The translations under genes were made by a program, and so were the position numbers. The notes under the pieces were generated by a model. That model had not been told where the DNA came from and made no database searches. It saw nothing but the letters and a program-made list of their open reading frames with translations. Positions 26,563 to 35,392 of a DNA stretch of 64,000 nt are shown one piece after another. The DNA comes from Pseudoxanthomonas dokdonensis (lineage in GTDB: Bacteria > Pseudomonadota > Gammaproteobacteria > Xanthomonadales > Xanthomonadaceae): NCBI RefSeq assembly GCF_001431405.1, contig NZ_LDJL01000006.1:23177-87176 (forward strand), written 5' to 3'. Within the stretch, counting starts at the first letter, position 1, and the number at the start of each line of letters is the position of its first letter.

Positions 26563-28911
26563 TCAGAACCGGAAATCGATTTCCATGCCGTAGGTGCGCG
26601 GCCGGATCGGCACGCCGGCGACCTGCACACGGGTGCCGGACAGTGCACCGTCGAGCGCGGTCAACGAAGACCAGGCGTGTTCGTTGGTGACGTTGTTGGC
26701 ATACACGCGCAGCTCCCAGGCGCCTTTGCCGATGCCGGCATACAGGTCCAGCGCCTGGTAGCCGTCCAGCTTCAGCGGCGCGGTGATCTGCTCGTCGAGG
26801 ATCACCGAGGCGTCGCCCGGCGCGGTGATGCGCTGGCGCTGGGTGGTGTCGTTGAACTGGTCGTCGACGCCGCGCAGCGAGGCGCCGATCTGGCCGTTGT
26901 AGCCACCGTTAGTGGCAAACGCATATTCGGTGTTCAAAGTCCACGACAGTTCCGGCGAATAAGGAATGCGGTCGCCGGCCAGACCGGTGTTGAGGACCAC
27001 GTCGAAGTCGCCCTGCGGCACCACGGTGGGGTCGAAGTCGTTCTTCACCGTGGCATCGGTATAGGCCAGGTTGAAACCGATCGTCCACGCATCGGTGGCC
27101 CGGAACTGGGTGGTCAGTTCGGCGCCTTCGCTGGTCGCTTCACCACCGTTGACCAGGCCGCCGATGCCGTTGAACGAGGACGCGACCTGGATGTCTTCCC
27201 AGTCGATGCGGAATGCGGCGACGTCGATCTGCACGCGGTTGTCGGCGAACTGCGATTTCAGGCCCAGCTCGTAGCTGTCGAGCATCGAGGAATCGACCTG
27301 CGGCGGAATCCCCGGCAGCGCCACGTTGGGACCGCCCGGCTGGTAGCCGGTCGCCACCCGCGCATACAGCAGGCTGTCTTCTCCGAGCTTGAACTGCGGG
27401 CTCAGGCTCCAGGTGAACACGTCTTCGCTGGATTCGCCGGGGGTGTTGGCAATCGGCGCCAGGATGCCGGCGGGGACGTTCTGGCTGAAGCTCTGCTCGT
27501 TGCGCGCCTGGCGCACGCCGGCATCGATCTTGAAGCGCTCGCCCAGTCGCAGCGAGCCATTAGCGAACACCGCGGTTTCCTTGTAGGTGCTGGGCAGGTT
27601 GATGATCGCCAGGGTGCCGAACATCTCGTCGTACGGGGCGGGCAACGGCGAGCCGTCACGCTGGCCTAGCCAGGCGAACTGGCTCTGCAGTGCGTCCTCC
27701 TTGGTGTAGAAGGTGCCGACCATCCATTCGAACGCGCCCTCGCCTTTCGAGGTCAGACGGAATTCCTGGGTGAACTTGTCCAGATCAAAATCGTAGCGGG
27801 TGAAAGAGCTGCCCGGTTCCGGCAGGCCCAGCAGCAGGTCGGCGACTTCGCCGAACGGAATGGTGGTGTCGAGCTGGGTGCTGGTATCGGTCTGCGACCA
27901 GCCACTGGCGGAGACGAAATCGGCCCAGCCCAGATCCCAGTCCACGCTCAGCGCGGCCAGGGTGAAGTCCTTGTGGAACGGCTGCGGCTGCCAGGTGCGA
28001 TCGACGTTGTCGCCGAACAGTGGCTCGAGCGTGTCCGGGTCCAGCGCGGTGCCGGCGCGGTCGTTGGCGTTGATGCGCTGGTTGATCAGCGACAGATCGA
28101 CATCGACGCTATCGCCATCCCAGGCCAGCGCGGCACGTGCGCCGGTCTGCTGGGAATCATTGACGTCGCGGCGGCCACTGATGACGTTGTCGGTATAGCC
28201 CGGCAGTTCATTGCGGGCAAAGCTGACCCGCAGTCCCAGCCGATCTTCCTTCAGCGGCAGGCTGGCGCCGACCCGGCCGTTCCAGCTCTCGCCACCGTCC
28301 TGCACCGTGCGCAGGCCGAGGCCGACCCGCAGCTCGTCGCCGCTCAGATCCGGAGCGCGGGTGACGTACTTGAGCAGGCCGCCAATCGCACCGGCGCCGT
28401 ACAGCGTGCCCTGCGGTCCGCGCAGCACTTCGACCCGGCTGATGTCGTACGGCAGCAGGTCCAGCATCAGGGTGTTGGCGGCCTGGTAGATACCGCTGGA
28501 GCCGACCGGTACTTCATCGACATAGGTGGCGACGGTGGCGCTGGAGGACATCGCCGAGATGCCGCGCAGCGATACCGAGGTCTGGCCCGGCGTCCCATCG
28601 TCCTGCACCTGCAGGCCCGGGATCAGCGCGGCGTAGTCGGCCAGTGAACTGGAACCCAGGTTTTCCAGCTGGCGTTCGCCGACCACGCTGATCGAGGCGG
28701 CCACGTCGCGGACGTTCTCGATGCGCTTGTTGGCGGTCACCACCACCGTGTCCAGGGTCGCGGCACGTTGCGCCGCGCTGGCCTCGTCAGGTGCCGTGTC
28801 CTGCGCGTCCTGTGCCGACACCGGACTGGCGAGCGAACAGGCCAGGGTGGCGGCGATGGCGAGCGACAACGGCGAGCGATACCACGGGCGGTTGGACTGG
28901 AACACGTTCAT
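26563..28911 (-). CDS. TonB-dependent outer-membrane receptor
   Basis: A 782-residue receptor. Signal peptide to about residue 34 (ACSLASPVSAQDA), TonB box region TLDTVVVTANKR, plug domain (ISVVGERQLENLGSSSLADY, VEVLRGPQGTLYGAGAIGG) and a 22-strand barrel ending MEIDFRF with the terminal Phe. It heads operon A, and its promoter carries a perfect inverted repeat shared in part with operon B. The cargo is probably a peptide or peptidoglycan fragment, judged from downstream genes; sequence alone does not tell. The iron-siderophore alternative is less likely given the context. Confidence 0.92.
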   Translation of the reverse strand: MNVFQSNRPWYRSPLSLAIAATLACSLASPVSAQDAQDTAPDEASAAQRAATLDTVVVTANKRIENVRDVAASISVVGERQLENLGSSSLADYAALIPGLQVQDDGTPGQTSVSLRGISAMSSSATVATYVDEVPVGSSGIYQAANTLMLDLLPYDISRVEVLRGPQGTLYGAGAIGGLLKYVTRAPDLSGDELRVGLGLRTVQDGGESWNGRVGASLPLKEDRLGLRVSFARNELPGYTDNVISGRRDVNDSQQTGARAALAWDGDSVDVDLSLINQRINANDRAGTALDPDTLEPLFGDNVDRTWQPQPFHKDFTLAALSVDWDLGWADFVSASGWSQTDTSTQLDTTIPFGEVADLLLGLPEPGSSFTRYDFDLDKFTQEFRLTSKGEGAFEWMVGTFYTKEDALQSQFAWLGQRDGSPLPAPYDEMFGTLAIINLPSTYKETAVFANGSLRLGERFKIDAGVRQARNEQSFSQNVPAGILAPIANTPGESSEDVFTWSLSPQFKLGEDSLLYARVATGYQPGGPNVALPGIPPQVDSSMLDSYELGLKSQFADNRVQIDVAAFRIDWEDIQVASSFNGIGGLVNGGEATSEGAELTTQFRATDAWTIGFNLAYTDATVKNDFDPTVVPQGDFDVVLNTGLAGDRIPYSPELSWTLNTEYAFATNGGYNGQIGASLRGVDDQFNDTTQRQRITAPGDASVILDEQITAPLKLDGYQALDLYAGIGKGAWELRVYANNVTNEHAWSSLTALDGALSGTRVQVAGVPIRPRTYGMEIDFRF

Positions 28912-28987
28912 CTCTGCTCTCCCCGGAACTTCGATTCGGTTGGCTTGCGGGCCGCGGCAAGGCGCGGCAATGGGCGCGAACTACATC

Positions 28988-29014
28988 CTGATTAGGGATA
29001 ATGGTCCTAATCAG
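28988..29014. promoter_or_regulatory. Inverted-repeat operator over the operon A promoter
   Basis: CTGATTAGG (28988-28996) and CCTAATCAG (29006-29014) form a perfect 9-N9-9 inverted repeat. Its centre covers the -10 hexamer of the minus-strand promoter. An imperfect copy in the same position lies before operon B. Confidence 0.75.
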
Positions 29015-29025
29015 AAAATTGTCAA
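28998..29025 (-). promoter_or_regulatory. Promoter of operon A (TonB receptor-dgcN-permease-hydrolase)
   Basis: Minus-strand -35 TTGACA (29025-29020), a 16-bp spacer and -10 CATTAT (29003-28998), about 90 bp before the receptor start. The -35, most of the spacer (containing ATTAGGACC) and the -10 are shared with the promoter at 35227-35254. Confidence 0.75.
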
Positions 29026-29053
29026 CATGTTTGGAAAATCAGTTTGCCGGCGG

Positions 29054-30751
29054 TCATGGCTGCGCCGGCCCGCGCCAGCCCGGCCCGCGCACCACCCGGC
29101 CCGGCTTGGCCCCGGTGTGCTGGCCCTCATGCAGCACCTGTACGCCATTGACGAAGACCTCGTCGACGCCGCTGGCGTACTGCTGCGGCCGGGCATAGGT
29201 GGCGTGGTCGGCGATGGCGGCCGGGTCGAACACCACGATGTCGGCGAAGCAACCCGGTGCCAGGCAGCCGCGGTCCTTGAGCTTCCAGTTGCCGGCCGGC
29301 AATCCGGTCAGCCGATGGATGCCTTCCTGCAGCGTCATCAACTTGCGGTCGCGCACGTAGTGGCCGAGAAAACGGGCGAAGTTGCCGTACGCGCGCGGGT
29401 GGGTGCTGGATTTCAGGAATACGCCCTCCGGGGCCGACGATTCGGCATCCGAACCCAGGCTGACCCACGGCTGCTTCAATCCCAGTTCGACGTTTTCCTC
29501 GCTCATCAGGAAATACGCCGCGCCAATCCGCTGGTCTTCGATGATCAGATCGATCAGGGTGTCCTCGGCAGAGGTACCGCGCTCGGCGGCGACGTCGGCC
29601 AGGCTCTTGCCAAGCAGTGGTTTCAGCTTTTCACTCTTGAACTCAATCAGCAGCACCCGCTCATCGGAACCGGCCAGTTGACGGATGTTTTCCCATGACG
29701 GCGCGGGATCGCGCATCTCGGCGATCACTTTGGCCCGGGTCGCCGGATCCTTGAGCCGGGCCACCATCTGCTCCGGACCACCGGCCTGCACCCACGGTGG
29801 CAGGCCGGCGGTCAGGCCAGTGCCACCGGCGGTGTACGCGTACATGTCGGCGCTGATCTTGAGGCCCTGATCGCGCGCGGCCTGGATCCGATCGATGGCC
29901 TGGCTCATCTTCGGCCAGTTCTTTTCACCGGCGGCCTTCAGGTGATAGACCTCGGCACGCTCGCCGGTCGCCTTGCCGATGGCGATGGTTTCATCCAGCG
30001 CTTCGAGGAAACGATCGGCCTCGCTGCGCATGTGGGCGATGTAACCACCACCGGATTCGGCCGCCGCCCGCGCCAGCGCGGTCAATTCGTCGCCATCGGC
30101 AAACGTCGCCGGCGGATAGATCAGCGATGCGCCCACCCCCAGCGCACCCTCCTCCATCGCCTGGCGGACCAGATCCTGCATCCGTGCCAGTTGCGCGGCA
30201 TCGGGCTTGACGTCGTCTTCGCCCAGTTCGTGGATGCGCACGGTGGTGGCGCCGACGAACGAAGCCACGTTCGGCGTGACTCCACGCGACTGCAGCAGTT
30301 CGAGGTAGTCGCCCAGCGTGGTCCAGTCGATCGGATAACGGATGTCGCCCTGTTGCTTCAGCGCATCGATCTTCATCTGATCGGTGTACGGCCCCATCGA
30401 CCAGCCTTCGCCGAACACTTCCAGGGTCACGCCCTGCCTGGTGTCGCTGACGCCACGGCCGTCGGCCACCAGCGAGTCGACCGCCCAGCTCAGCATGTTG
30501 ATGAAGCCCGGCGACACCGCGCGACCATGCGCATCGAGGGTCCGGGTGGCGTTGGCTTTCGCCCCTTGCGGCAGCAGCGCGGCGATGCGGTCGCCGCGCA
30601 CCGCCACGTCGACCTGCTGCGGCGGTGCGCCGCTGCCGTCATAGACCACCCCATTGCGAATCAGCAGGTCATACGGTGGTTCCGGTGCCTGCGCGGCGGC
30701 GCCGTGGCTGGCCAGTGCCAGTACGATCAATGCAGACAACGGACGCAGCAT
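29054..30751 (-). CDS. Exported D-aminoacylase-family amidohydrolase
   Basis: A 565-residue amidohydrolase related to N-acyl-D-amino-acid deacylases, with a signal peptide (LSALIVLALASHGAAAQAP). Recognisable parts are YDLLIRNGVVYDGSG, YIAHMRSEADR, EVYHLKAAG, SLGSDAESSAP and the C-terminal CLAPGCFADIVVFDP. The usual metal-binding HxH after PGFID is replaced: the sequence reads PGFINMLSWAVDS. It is the last gene of operon B, 13 bp after the transporter gene, with AGGAG before the ATG. Expected role: release of free D-amino acids from N-acylated or peptide forms outside the cytoplasm. Confidence 0.85.
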   Translation of the reverse strand: MLRPLSALIVLALASHGAAAQAPEPPYDLLIRNGVVYDGSGAPPQQVDVAVRGDRIAALLPQGAKANATRTLDAHGRAVSPGFINMLSWAVDSLVADGRGVSDTRQGVTLEVFGEGWSMGPYTDQMKIDALKQQGDIRYPIDWTTLGDYLELLQSRGVTPNVASFVGATTVRIHELGEDDVKPDAAQLARMQDLVRQAMEEGALGVGASLIYPPATFADGDELTALARAAAESGGGYIAHMRSEADRFLEALDETIAIGKATGERAEVYHLKAAGEKNWPKMSQAIDRIQAARDQGLKISADMYAYTAGGTGLTAGLPPWVQAGGPEQMVARLKDPATRAKVIAEMRDPAPSWENIRQLAGSDERVLLIEFKSEKLKPLLGKSLADVAAERGTSAEDTLIDLIIEDQRIGAAYFLMSEENVELGLKQPWVSLGSDAESSAPEGVFLKSSTHPRAYGNFARFLGHYVRDRKLMTLQEGIHRLTGLPAGNWKLKDRGCLAPGCFADIVVFDPAAIADHATYARPQQYASGVDEVFVNGVQVLHEGQHTGAKPGRVVRGPGWRGPAQP

Positions 30752-30764
30752 GGTCGTTACTCCT

Positions 30765-32048
30765 TCAAGCGGGATCAGGGAGATTGCGTATCGGTCGATC
30801 CAGCCGCCACAGCAGCGCCGCGGCGACCAGCGCCAGCAGCGACAGGATCAGGAAGAAACCGGCATGGCTGGCCTGCGACCACAGCGTGCCGACCAGGCCG
30901 GCCAGCAGGCTGCCGCTGAAGATCGCCAGGAACCACGACGCCACCGTGGTCGCGCCCATCCGCGGCGGCGCCAGCTTGGCGAACAGGCCAAGTCCAGTCG
31001 GCAGGATGTACAGCTCGCCGAGGGTCAGCACCACGAAGAACGCCACCACCCACCACCAGCCAACCCGTGCGTCACCCGCCAGCGCGGTCAGCACGGCCAG
31101 CAACAGGTACGCGGCAGCCACCAGCAATGCGCCGATCGCCATCCGCATGCCCGGCGATGTCTCGCGGCCGGCCTCGGCGCGGCGACGCCACGCCATCAGC
31201 AGCACCGGCGTCAATGAAATCACCAGCAGCGGATTCAACGACTGGAACCAGGTCATCTTGATCTCGATGCCGGCCAGCTGGCGATCGACGCCACTGTCAA
31301 TCCACAGCGGCAAGGTGTTGCCAATCTGCTCGTAGGCACCACGGAAAATGGTCGCGGCGATGCCTACTCCCAGCAGCAGCCACCACACGTTGCGATGGTT
31401 GCCGCGGGGTTCAGCCGGATCGCGGACGGCCGCGCGTGTGGGCGCGGCTTCGACCGGCAGGTAGCGTTTGCCGGCCAGGTAGATCAGCAGGCCGGCGAAC
31501 ATGCCGATGCCGGCCGCGCCGAAACCGTAGTGCCAGCCGTAGACTTCGCCCAGCGTGCCGCAGACCAGTGGCGCCATCACCCCGCCGATGTTGAGGCCGA
31601 CGTAGTACACGTTGTAGGCGCGGCCACGGCGCGGATCATCGGCGCGATAGAGATCATTGATCTGGCTTGGCAGGCTGGGCAGGAACAAACCATTGCCCAG
31701 CGCAATCACCGACAGCGCCAGGTAGAACATCGGTTCGAACGCCATCAGGAAGTGGCCGGCGGCCATGATGCTGGCGCCAATCACCACCGCCTTGCGCTTG
31801 CCCAGCCAACGGTCGGCGATGGCACCACCGAGGATCGGCGTGAAGTACGCCATGGCGGTGTAGGTGCCGTAGATGAAGGAGGCTTTTTCCTGTGCGAACA
31901 ACAGGTGCTTGGTCATGTAATAGACCAGCAGCGTGCGCATGCCGTAATAGGAAAACATCTCCCACATGTTGGTCAGGAACAGGATGGTCAGCCCGCGTGG
32001 CTGGCCGAACCAGGTCTTCTCGCCCGCTGCCGCCATCGCCGTGCTCAT
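30765..32048 (-). CDS. POT/PTR-family proton-coupled peptide transporter
   Basis: A 427-residue MFS protein of the POT group, which imports di- and tripeptides with protons. The N-terminal signature reads WEMFSYYGMRTLLVYYMTKHL; the usual ERFxYYGMR has EMF here, so the Arg of the proton-coupling motif is replaced. FIYGTYTAMAYFTPILGGAIADR and YNVYYVGLNIGGVMAPLVCG are typical. Its start overlaps the stop of the dgcA-like gene (ATGA), showing translational coupling. Context suggests uptake of D-Glu-containing dipeptides or muropeptides. Confidence 0.88.
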   Translation of the reverse strand: MSTAMAAAGEKTWFGQPRGLTILFLTNMWEMFSYYGMRTLLVYYMTKHLLFAQEKASFIYGTYTAMAYFTPILGGAIADRWLGKRKAVVIGASIMAAGHFLMAFEPMFYLALSVIALGNGLFLPSLPSQINDLYRADDPRRGRAYNVYYVGLNIGGVMAPLVCGTLGEVYGWHYGFGAAGIGMFAGLLIYLAGKRYLPVEAAPTRAAVRDPAEPRGNHRNVWWLLLGVGIAATIFRGAYEQIGNTLPLWIDSGVDRQLAGIEIKMTWFQSLNPLLVISLTPVLLMAWRRRAEAGRETSPGMRMAIGALLVAAAYLLLAVLTALAGDARVGWWWVVAFFVVLTLGELYILPTGLGLFAKLAPPRMGATTVASWFLAIFSGSLLAGLVGTLWSQASHAGFFLILSLLALVAAALLWRLDRPIRNLPDPA

Positions 32049-33058
32049 GCGTGGGTCCGCGGCCCCCAGACCTCGTCGCCGCAGTGGATGTAGCCGTCTT
32101 CATAGCGCACCGATGGCGAGCGATCCTGGCGCAGGAAGATCGGGCCATCCAGATCGACCACATCGCAGAACTGGCCGAGCACGAACGCCGGCGCCGCAGC
32201 CAGGCTGGTGCCACACATGTTGCCGACCATCACCTGCTTGCCCAGTTCGCGTGCACGCCTGGCCATCAGCAGGCCTTCGCTCAGTCCACCGCATTTGTCG
32301 AGCTTGATGTTGATGACATCGAAGCGATGATGGCGCTGTTCCAGTTCGGCCAGATCCAGGATGCTCTCGTCGGCAGCGAATGGCAGCGCGCGCTCGATCC
32401 CGTCCAGATCCGATTCGCGACCCCGTACGCACGGTTGCTCGAGCAGCGACACTCCGGTTTCGACCAGCGCCGGCAGCAGCAACGGCAATGTCGCCGCGTC
32501 GTAGCCCTGGTTGGCATCCACGCCAATCCAGGCGTCCGGGCAACGCAGGCGTACCGCGCGCACGCGCGCACCATCGAGATCCGGATCACCGGTCAGCTTG
32601 AGCTTCAGCGCACGCGCCTGGCGATAGGCCGCGGCGCGCTCGGCCATCACCGCCGGTTCATCGGCGCCGACGGTAAACGTGGTCAGCAGCCCGCGTACGC
32701 TGTCGAGCCCGGCCAGCTGCCAGACCGGCACGCCACGCTGCTGCGATTCGAGTTCCCACAGCGCACAGTCCAGTGCATTGCGGGCGCCGCCGGCGGGCAG
32801 CAGCGTACGCAGCTGTTCGCGATCCAGGCCGGCCTCGATGCGCGGCCGCAATGCTTCCAGGGTCGCGATCATCGTCTCCGGATGATCGTGGTTGTAGTAG
32901 ACCCCGGCCGCCTCGCCGCGGCCGACATGCGGGCCCTGGCGCAGGGTGACCACGGTCGCCGGCATCGCTTCGAATACGTGGCCGGCGATGCGGAACGGCG
33001 CCGACATCGGCAACGGTTCGTTATGCAGTTCGAGTTGGACGGGCACGGTCGCGGTCAC
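32045..33058 (-). CDS. dgcA: Enolase-superfamily dipeptide epimerase / N-acetyl-D-glutamate racemase (DgcA-like)
   Basis: A 337-residue enolase-superfamily enzyme with all active-site residues in place: acid/base Lys152-x-Lys154 (LKLKLTG), metal ligands Asp181 (VDANQG), Glu207 (LEQPC) and Asp230 (AADES), and second base Lys252 (IKLDKCGG). This is the L-Ala-D/L-Glu epimerase subgroup; DgcA, which racemises N-acetyl-D-glutamate, belongs here and works with DgcN. The start is a GTG with GAGG five bases upstream, not the longer frame. It overlaps the POT transporter gene by 4 bp. Whether the substrate is L-Ala-D-Glu or N-acetyl-D-Glu is open. Confidence 0.83.
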   Translation of the reverse strand: MTATVPVQLELHNEPLPMSAPFRIAGHVFEAMPATVVTLRQGPHVGRGEAAGVYYNHDHPETMIATLEALRPRIEAGLDREQLRTLLPAGGARNALDCALWELESQQRGVPVWQLAGLDSVRGLLTTFTVGADEPAVMAERAAAYRQARALKLKLTGDPDLDGARVRAVRLRCPDAWIGVDANQGYDAATLPLLLPALVETGVSLLEQPCVRGRESDLDGIERALPFAADESILDLAELEQRHHRFDVINIKLDKCGGLSEGLLMARRARELGKQVMVGNMCGTSLAAAPAFVLGQFCDVVDLDGPIFLRQDRSPSVRYEDGYIHCGDEVWGPRTHA

Positions 33059-33124
33059 GCATACCTCGGGCAGGGCAAGCCATGGACAGGGCGGCCGGCA
33101 CAGTGCCGGCCGCACACGGATCAA

Positions 33125-35137
33125 TCAGTAGTAGGCGCCGTAGCCGATGACGTGCTGGGCCAGGCCGATCCACAGCAGGAACAGGCACGACAGTGCGATC
33201 AGCACCGCCCACAACCTGGCCAGCCACTTGCGCTTGGCGCGCAGCACCTGCCACGCATTCCACAGCGACAGCAGTGCGCCCAGCGGCAGCACCACGGTGG
33301 CGAACAGGCGCAGCAGGTTGATCCAGATGTCCGAGCCGGGGCCGGTCATTTCCAGATCACCGAGCATCGCGACCACGAAGCCCAGCGTGCCGCCAATCGA
33401 CAGCAGTACCGCCAGCGCGGTCAGGCGGATGATGCGGTGGGCACGGGCATCACTGCCCGACAACCGGTACGGCACGCCGTAATAGCGACGGACCAGGGCC
33501 GACACCGGCCAGGCGATGACGGTCAGCAGCAACACCGCCAGACTGGCGATCAACAGCGGCAAGGCCAGCGAGCGCCACGTCGACAGGCGTTCGAACACCA
33601 TGATCGGCGCGTACGGCTCCATCGAGAAGCGCACCACCTTGCCGTCGACCACGTCGGCGGCCAGGCGATCGCTGCCGTCCACGTCCTGCCACAGGTAGGG
33701 CGAAATCTCGCGCCACTTCTTCGGCACGCCGTTGGCACCCAGTGCCATTGGCACGCTGATGGTGCCGTCCTCGTTGGCAATCACCTTGACCTGGCCAAGC
33801 AGATTGACCAGCGACAGCAGATTGCTCTGTGGGCGACGGCTGCTGTCGTAGTGGCCAACCATCTGCTGCGCGTGCTGCCGCGCAAGCGCCGCATCCAGCG
33901 CTTGTGGACGCTTGCCACTGCCCGGCAGGTAGCGGTCGGCGAAGCTACGGACCAGCGCGCCACGGATCTGGCCGGTGGCGCCGTCGCGGCCACTGCTGTT
34001 CATCGAAACGAAAATACCGATGCCATCGTCGAGGAACAGCTCCAGCTCGCTGTGGAACCACATGGTGTCGCCGCCATGGGCGATCGCGCGGTGGCCGTTG
34101 ACGCTGGTTTCGTAGAAGCCGAGCATCATCCTGTTCAACGGACCGACCGATGCCTGTCCGGTCGAATGCATCTTGCGCGCGGTATCAGCGCCAAGGATGC
34201 GTGCATCGCCATAGGCGCCGTCCTGCAGGTGCGCGATCATGAATCGCGCCATGTCGGTGCCGGTGGCAGCCAGGCTGCCGGCCGGCGCCAGGCTGATGAA
34301 TTCGTAATCCTTGGGCTTGCCGTCGGAGGCCTTGGCGTAACCCTTGCTCATGTTGGCCAGCAGCGCCGGCTGCAACGGCTGGCTGAAGCTGGAATGCTGC
34401 ATGCCCAGCGGCTTGAAGATGTGGTTGGCGATGTAGGCGTCAAACGCTTCACCGGAAGTGCGCTGCACGATGTAGCCGGCCAGCGCGGTGGCGTAGTTGG
34501 AATAGGCCGGTGTCTTGCCGGGCACGTGGATGCGTTCGGGCACCCAGCGCTTGAGCGCATCGCCCAGCGGCACGATTTCATCGGCATGCGAGGTGATCAA
34601 CCCGCGGATCTGTTCTTCCATGCCGGTGGTGTGGGTCATGATCTGGCGCAGGGTGACCGGCTTGCCATCGCGCGCCGGCACCTTGAAATCGATGTACTGG
34701 TTGACGTCGGCATCCAGATCCAGCTTGCCCTGTTCGACCAGTTGCATCACCGCGGTCCAGGTGAACAGTTTGGATACCGAGCCGGGCCGGAACAGCGTCT
34801 TCTGCGGTACCACCGGTGCGCGTGTTTCCAGGTCGGCATAACCGTAGCCCTTCTGCAGCAGGATCTGGCCGTCCTTGACCACCACCACCACGGCCCCGGC
34901 GATGTCGCCATTGGCCAGCGCGTAAGGCAGATAACCATCCAGCCAGGCTTCGACATCGGCACCGGTCAGTGCCGGCACCGCGCCGTCTTCGCTGGCCGCC
35001 GGCAATGGCGTGGCCGGCGCCACCGGCGTAGCCGGCGGCAGCGCGTCCGGCGACAGTGCGGCCTCCTGCGCCGTCATGCCGTTCGCACCCCCTGCGAACA
35101 GCAACAAACCACACAACACGAACGGAATCACGCGCAT
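33125..35137 (-). CDS. S12-family serine hydrolase with C-terminal membrane domain
   Basis: A 670-residue protein with signal peptide (MRVIPFVLCGLLLFAGGANG), a class C beta-lactamase/D-aminopeptidase-type domain (SxxK as SVSK, Ser120-Lys123; YSN in PAYSNYATALAG; HGG in IAHGGDTMWF), a linker domain, and a C-terminal block of about five membrane helices from residue 515 on. It opens operon B, followed after 66 bp by the dgcA-like gene. Membrane-tethered periplasmic cleavage of D-residue peptides is the likely role. I use the ATG at 35137; ten more residues are open upstream. Confidence 0.85.
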   Translation of the reverse strand: MRVIPFVLCGLLLFAGGANGMTAQEAALSPDALPPATPVAPATPLPAASEDGAVPALTGADVEAWLDGYLPYALANGDIAGAVVVVVKDGQILLQKGYGYADLETRAPVVPQKTLFRPGSVSKLFTWTAVMQLVEQGKLDLDADVNQYIDFKVPARDGKPVTLRQIMTHTTGMEEQIRGLITSHADEIVPLGDALKRWVPERIHVPGKTPAYSNYATALAGYIVQRTSGEAFDAYIANHIFKPLGMQHSSFSQPLQPALLANMSKGYAKASDGKPKDYEFISLAPAGSLAATGTDMARFMIAHLQDGAYGDARILGADTARKMHSTGQASVGPLNRMMLGFYETSVNGHRAIAHGGDTMWFHSELELFLDDGIGIFVSMNSSGRDGATGQIRGALVRSFADRYLPGSGKRPQALDAALARQHAQQMVGHYDSSRRPQSNLLSLVNLLGQVKVIANEDGTISVPMALGANGVPKKWREISPYLWQDVDGSDRLAADVVDGKVVRFSMEPYAPIMVFERLSTWRSLALPLLIASLAVLLLTVIAWPVSALVRRYYGVPYRLSGSDARAHRIIRLTALAVLLSIGGTLGFVVAMLGDLEMTGPGSDIWINLLRLFATVVLPLGALLSLWNAWQVLRAKRKWLARLWAVLIALSCLFLLWIGLAQHVIGYGAYY

Positions 35138-35215
35138 CGCTTCGTCCCCCGGAGCTGGTGATGGCAAGTCGTGCCAGCGTCCGGCATCTAGCCAGCGCCA
35201 ACAGGTTGACTTATC

Positions 35216-35243
35216 CTGATGCGGCCATAATGGTCCTAATTAG
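35216..35243. promoter_or_regulatory. Imperfect operator over the operon B promoter
   Basis: CTGATGCGG (35216-35224) and CCTAATTAG (35235-35243) lie in the same place relative to the -10 as the perfect repeat before operon A, but the left arm is degenerate and the spacer is 10 bp. Confidence 0.5.
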
Positions 35244-35254
35244 AGAATTGTCAA
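35227..35254 (-). promoter_or_regulatory. Promoter of operon B (hydrolase-dgcA-POT-amidohydrolase)
   Basis: Minus-strand -35 TTGACA (35254-35249), a 16-bp spacer with ATTAGGACC and -10 CATTAT (35232-35227), about 90 bp before the hydrolase start. It matches the operon A promoter at 26 of 28 positions from -35 to -10, which indicates common control. Confidence 0.75.
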
Positions 35255-35392
35255 CCATGCCAGATGACCTGCCCGGTAGCCGTTTGCGACAGGGCTTTGG
35301 TGCCACGCAGCTTTGCTTCGCCTGCTGGCCGGGGTAATGATGAGCCTGGACAGGACGCTTTAGACTTCCGCAGATACCCGGAGACCCCACGG

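Noticed and set aside
33125..35137. Beta-lactamase (antibiotic resistance) call for the S12-type hydrolases
   Set aside because: SxxK, YxN and HGG are shared by the whole S12 family. Extra C-terminal domains and the operon context argue for peptide or ester hydrolysis; no resistance role is supported.
31892..35161. A 1089-codon open frame on the plus strand
   Set aside because: It lies antisense to three well-supported minus-strand genes (dgcA-like, S12 hydrolase and part of the transporter) and its His/Gln/Arg-rich composition is that of a shadow frame in GC-rich DNA.
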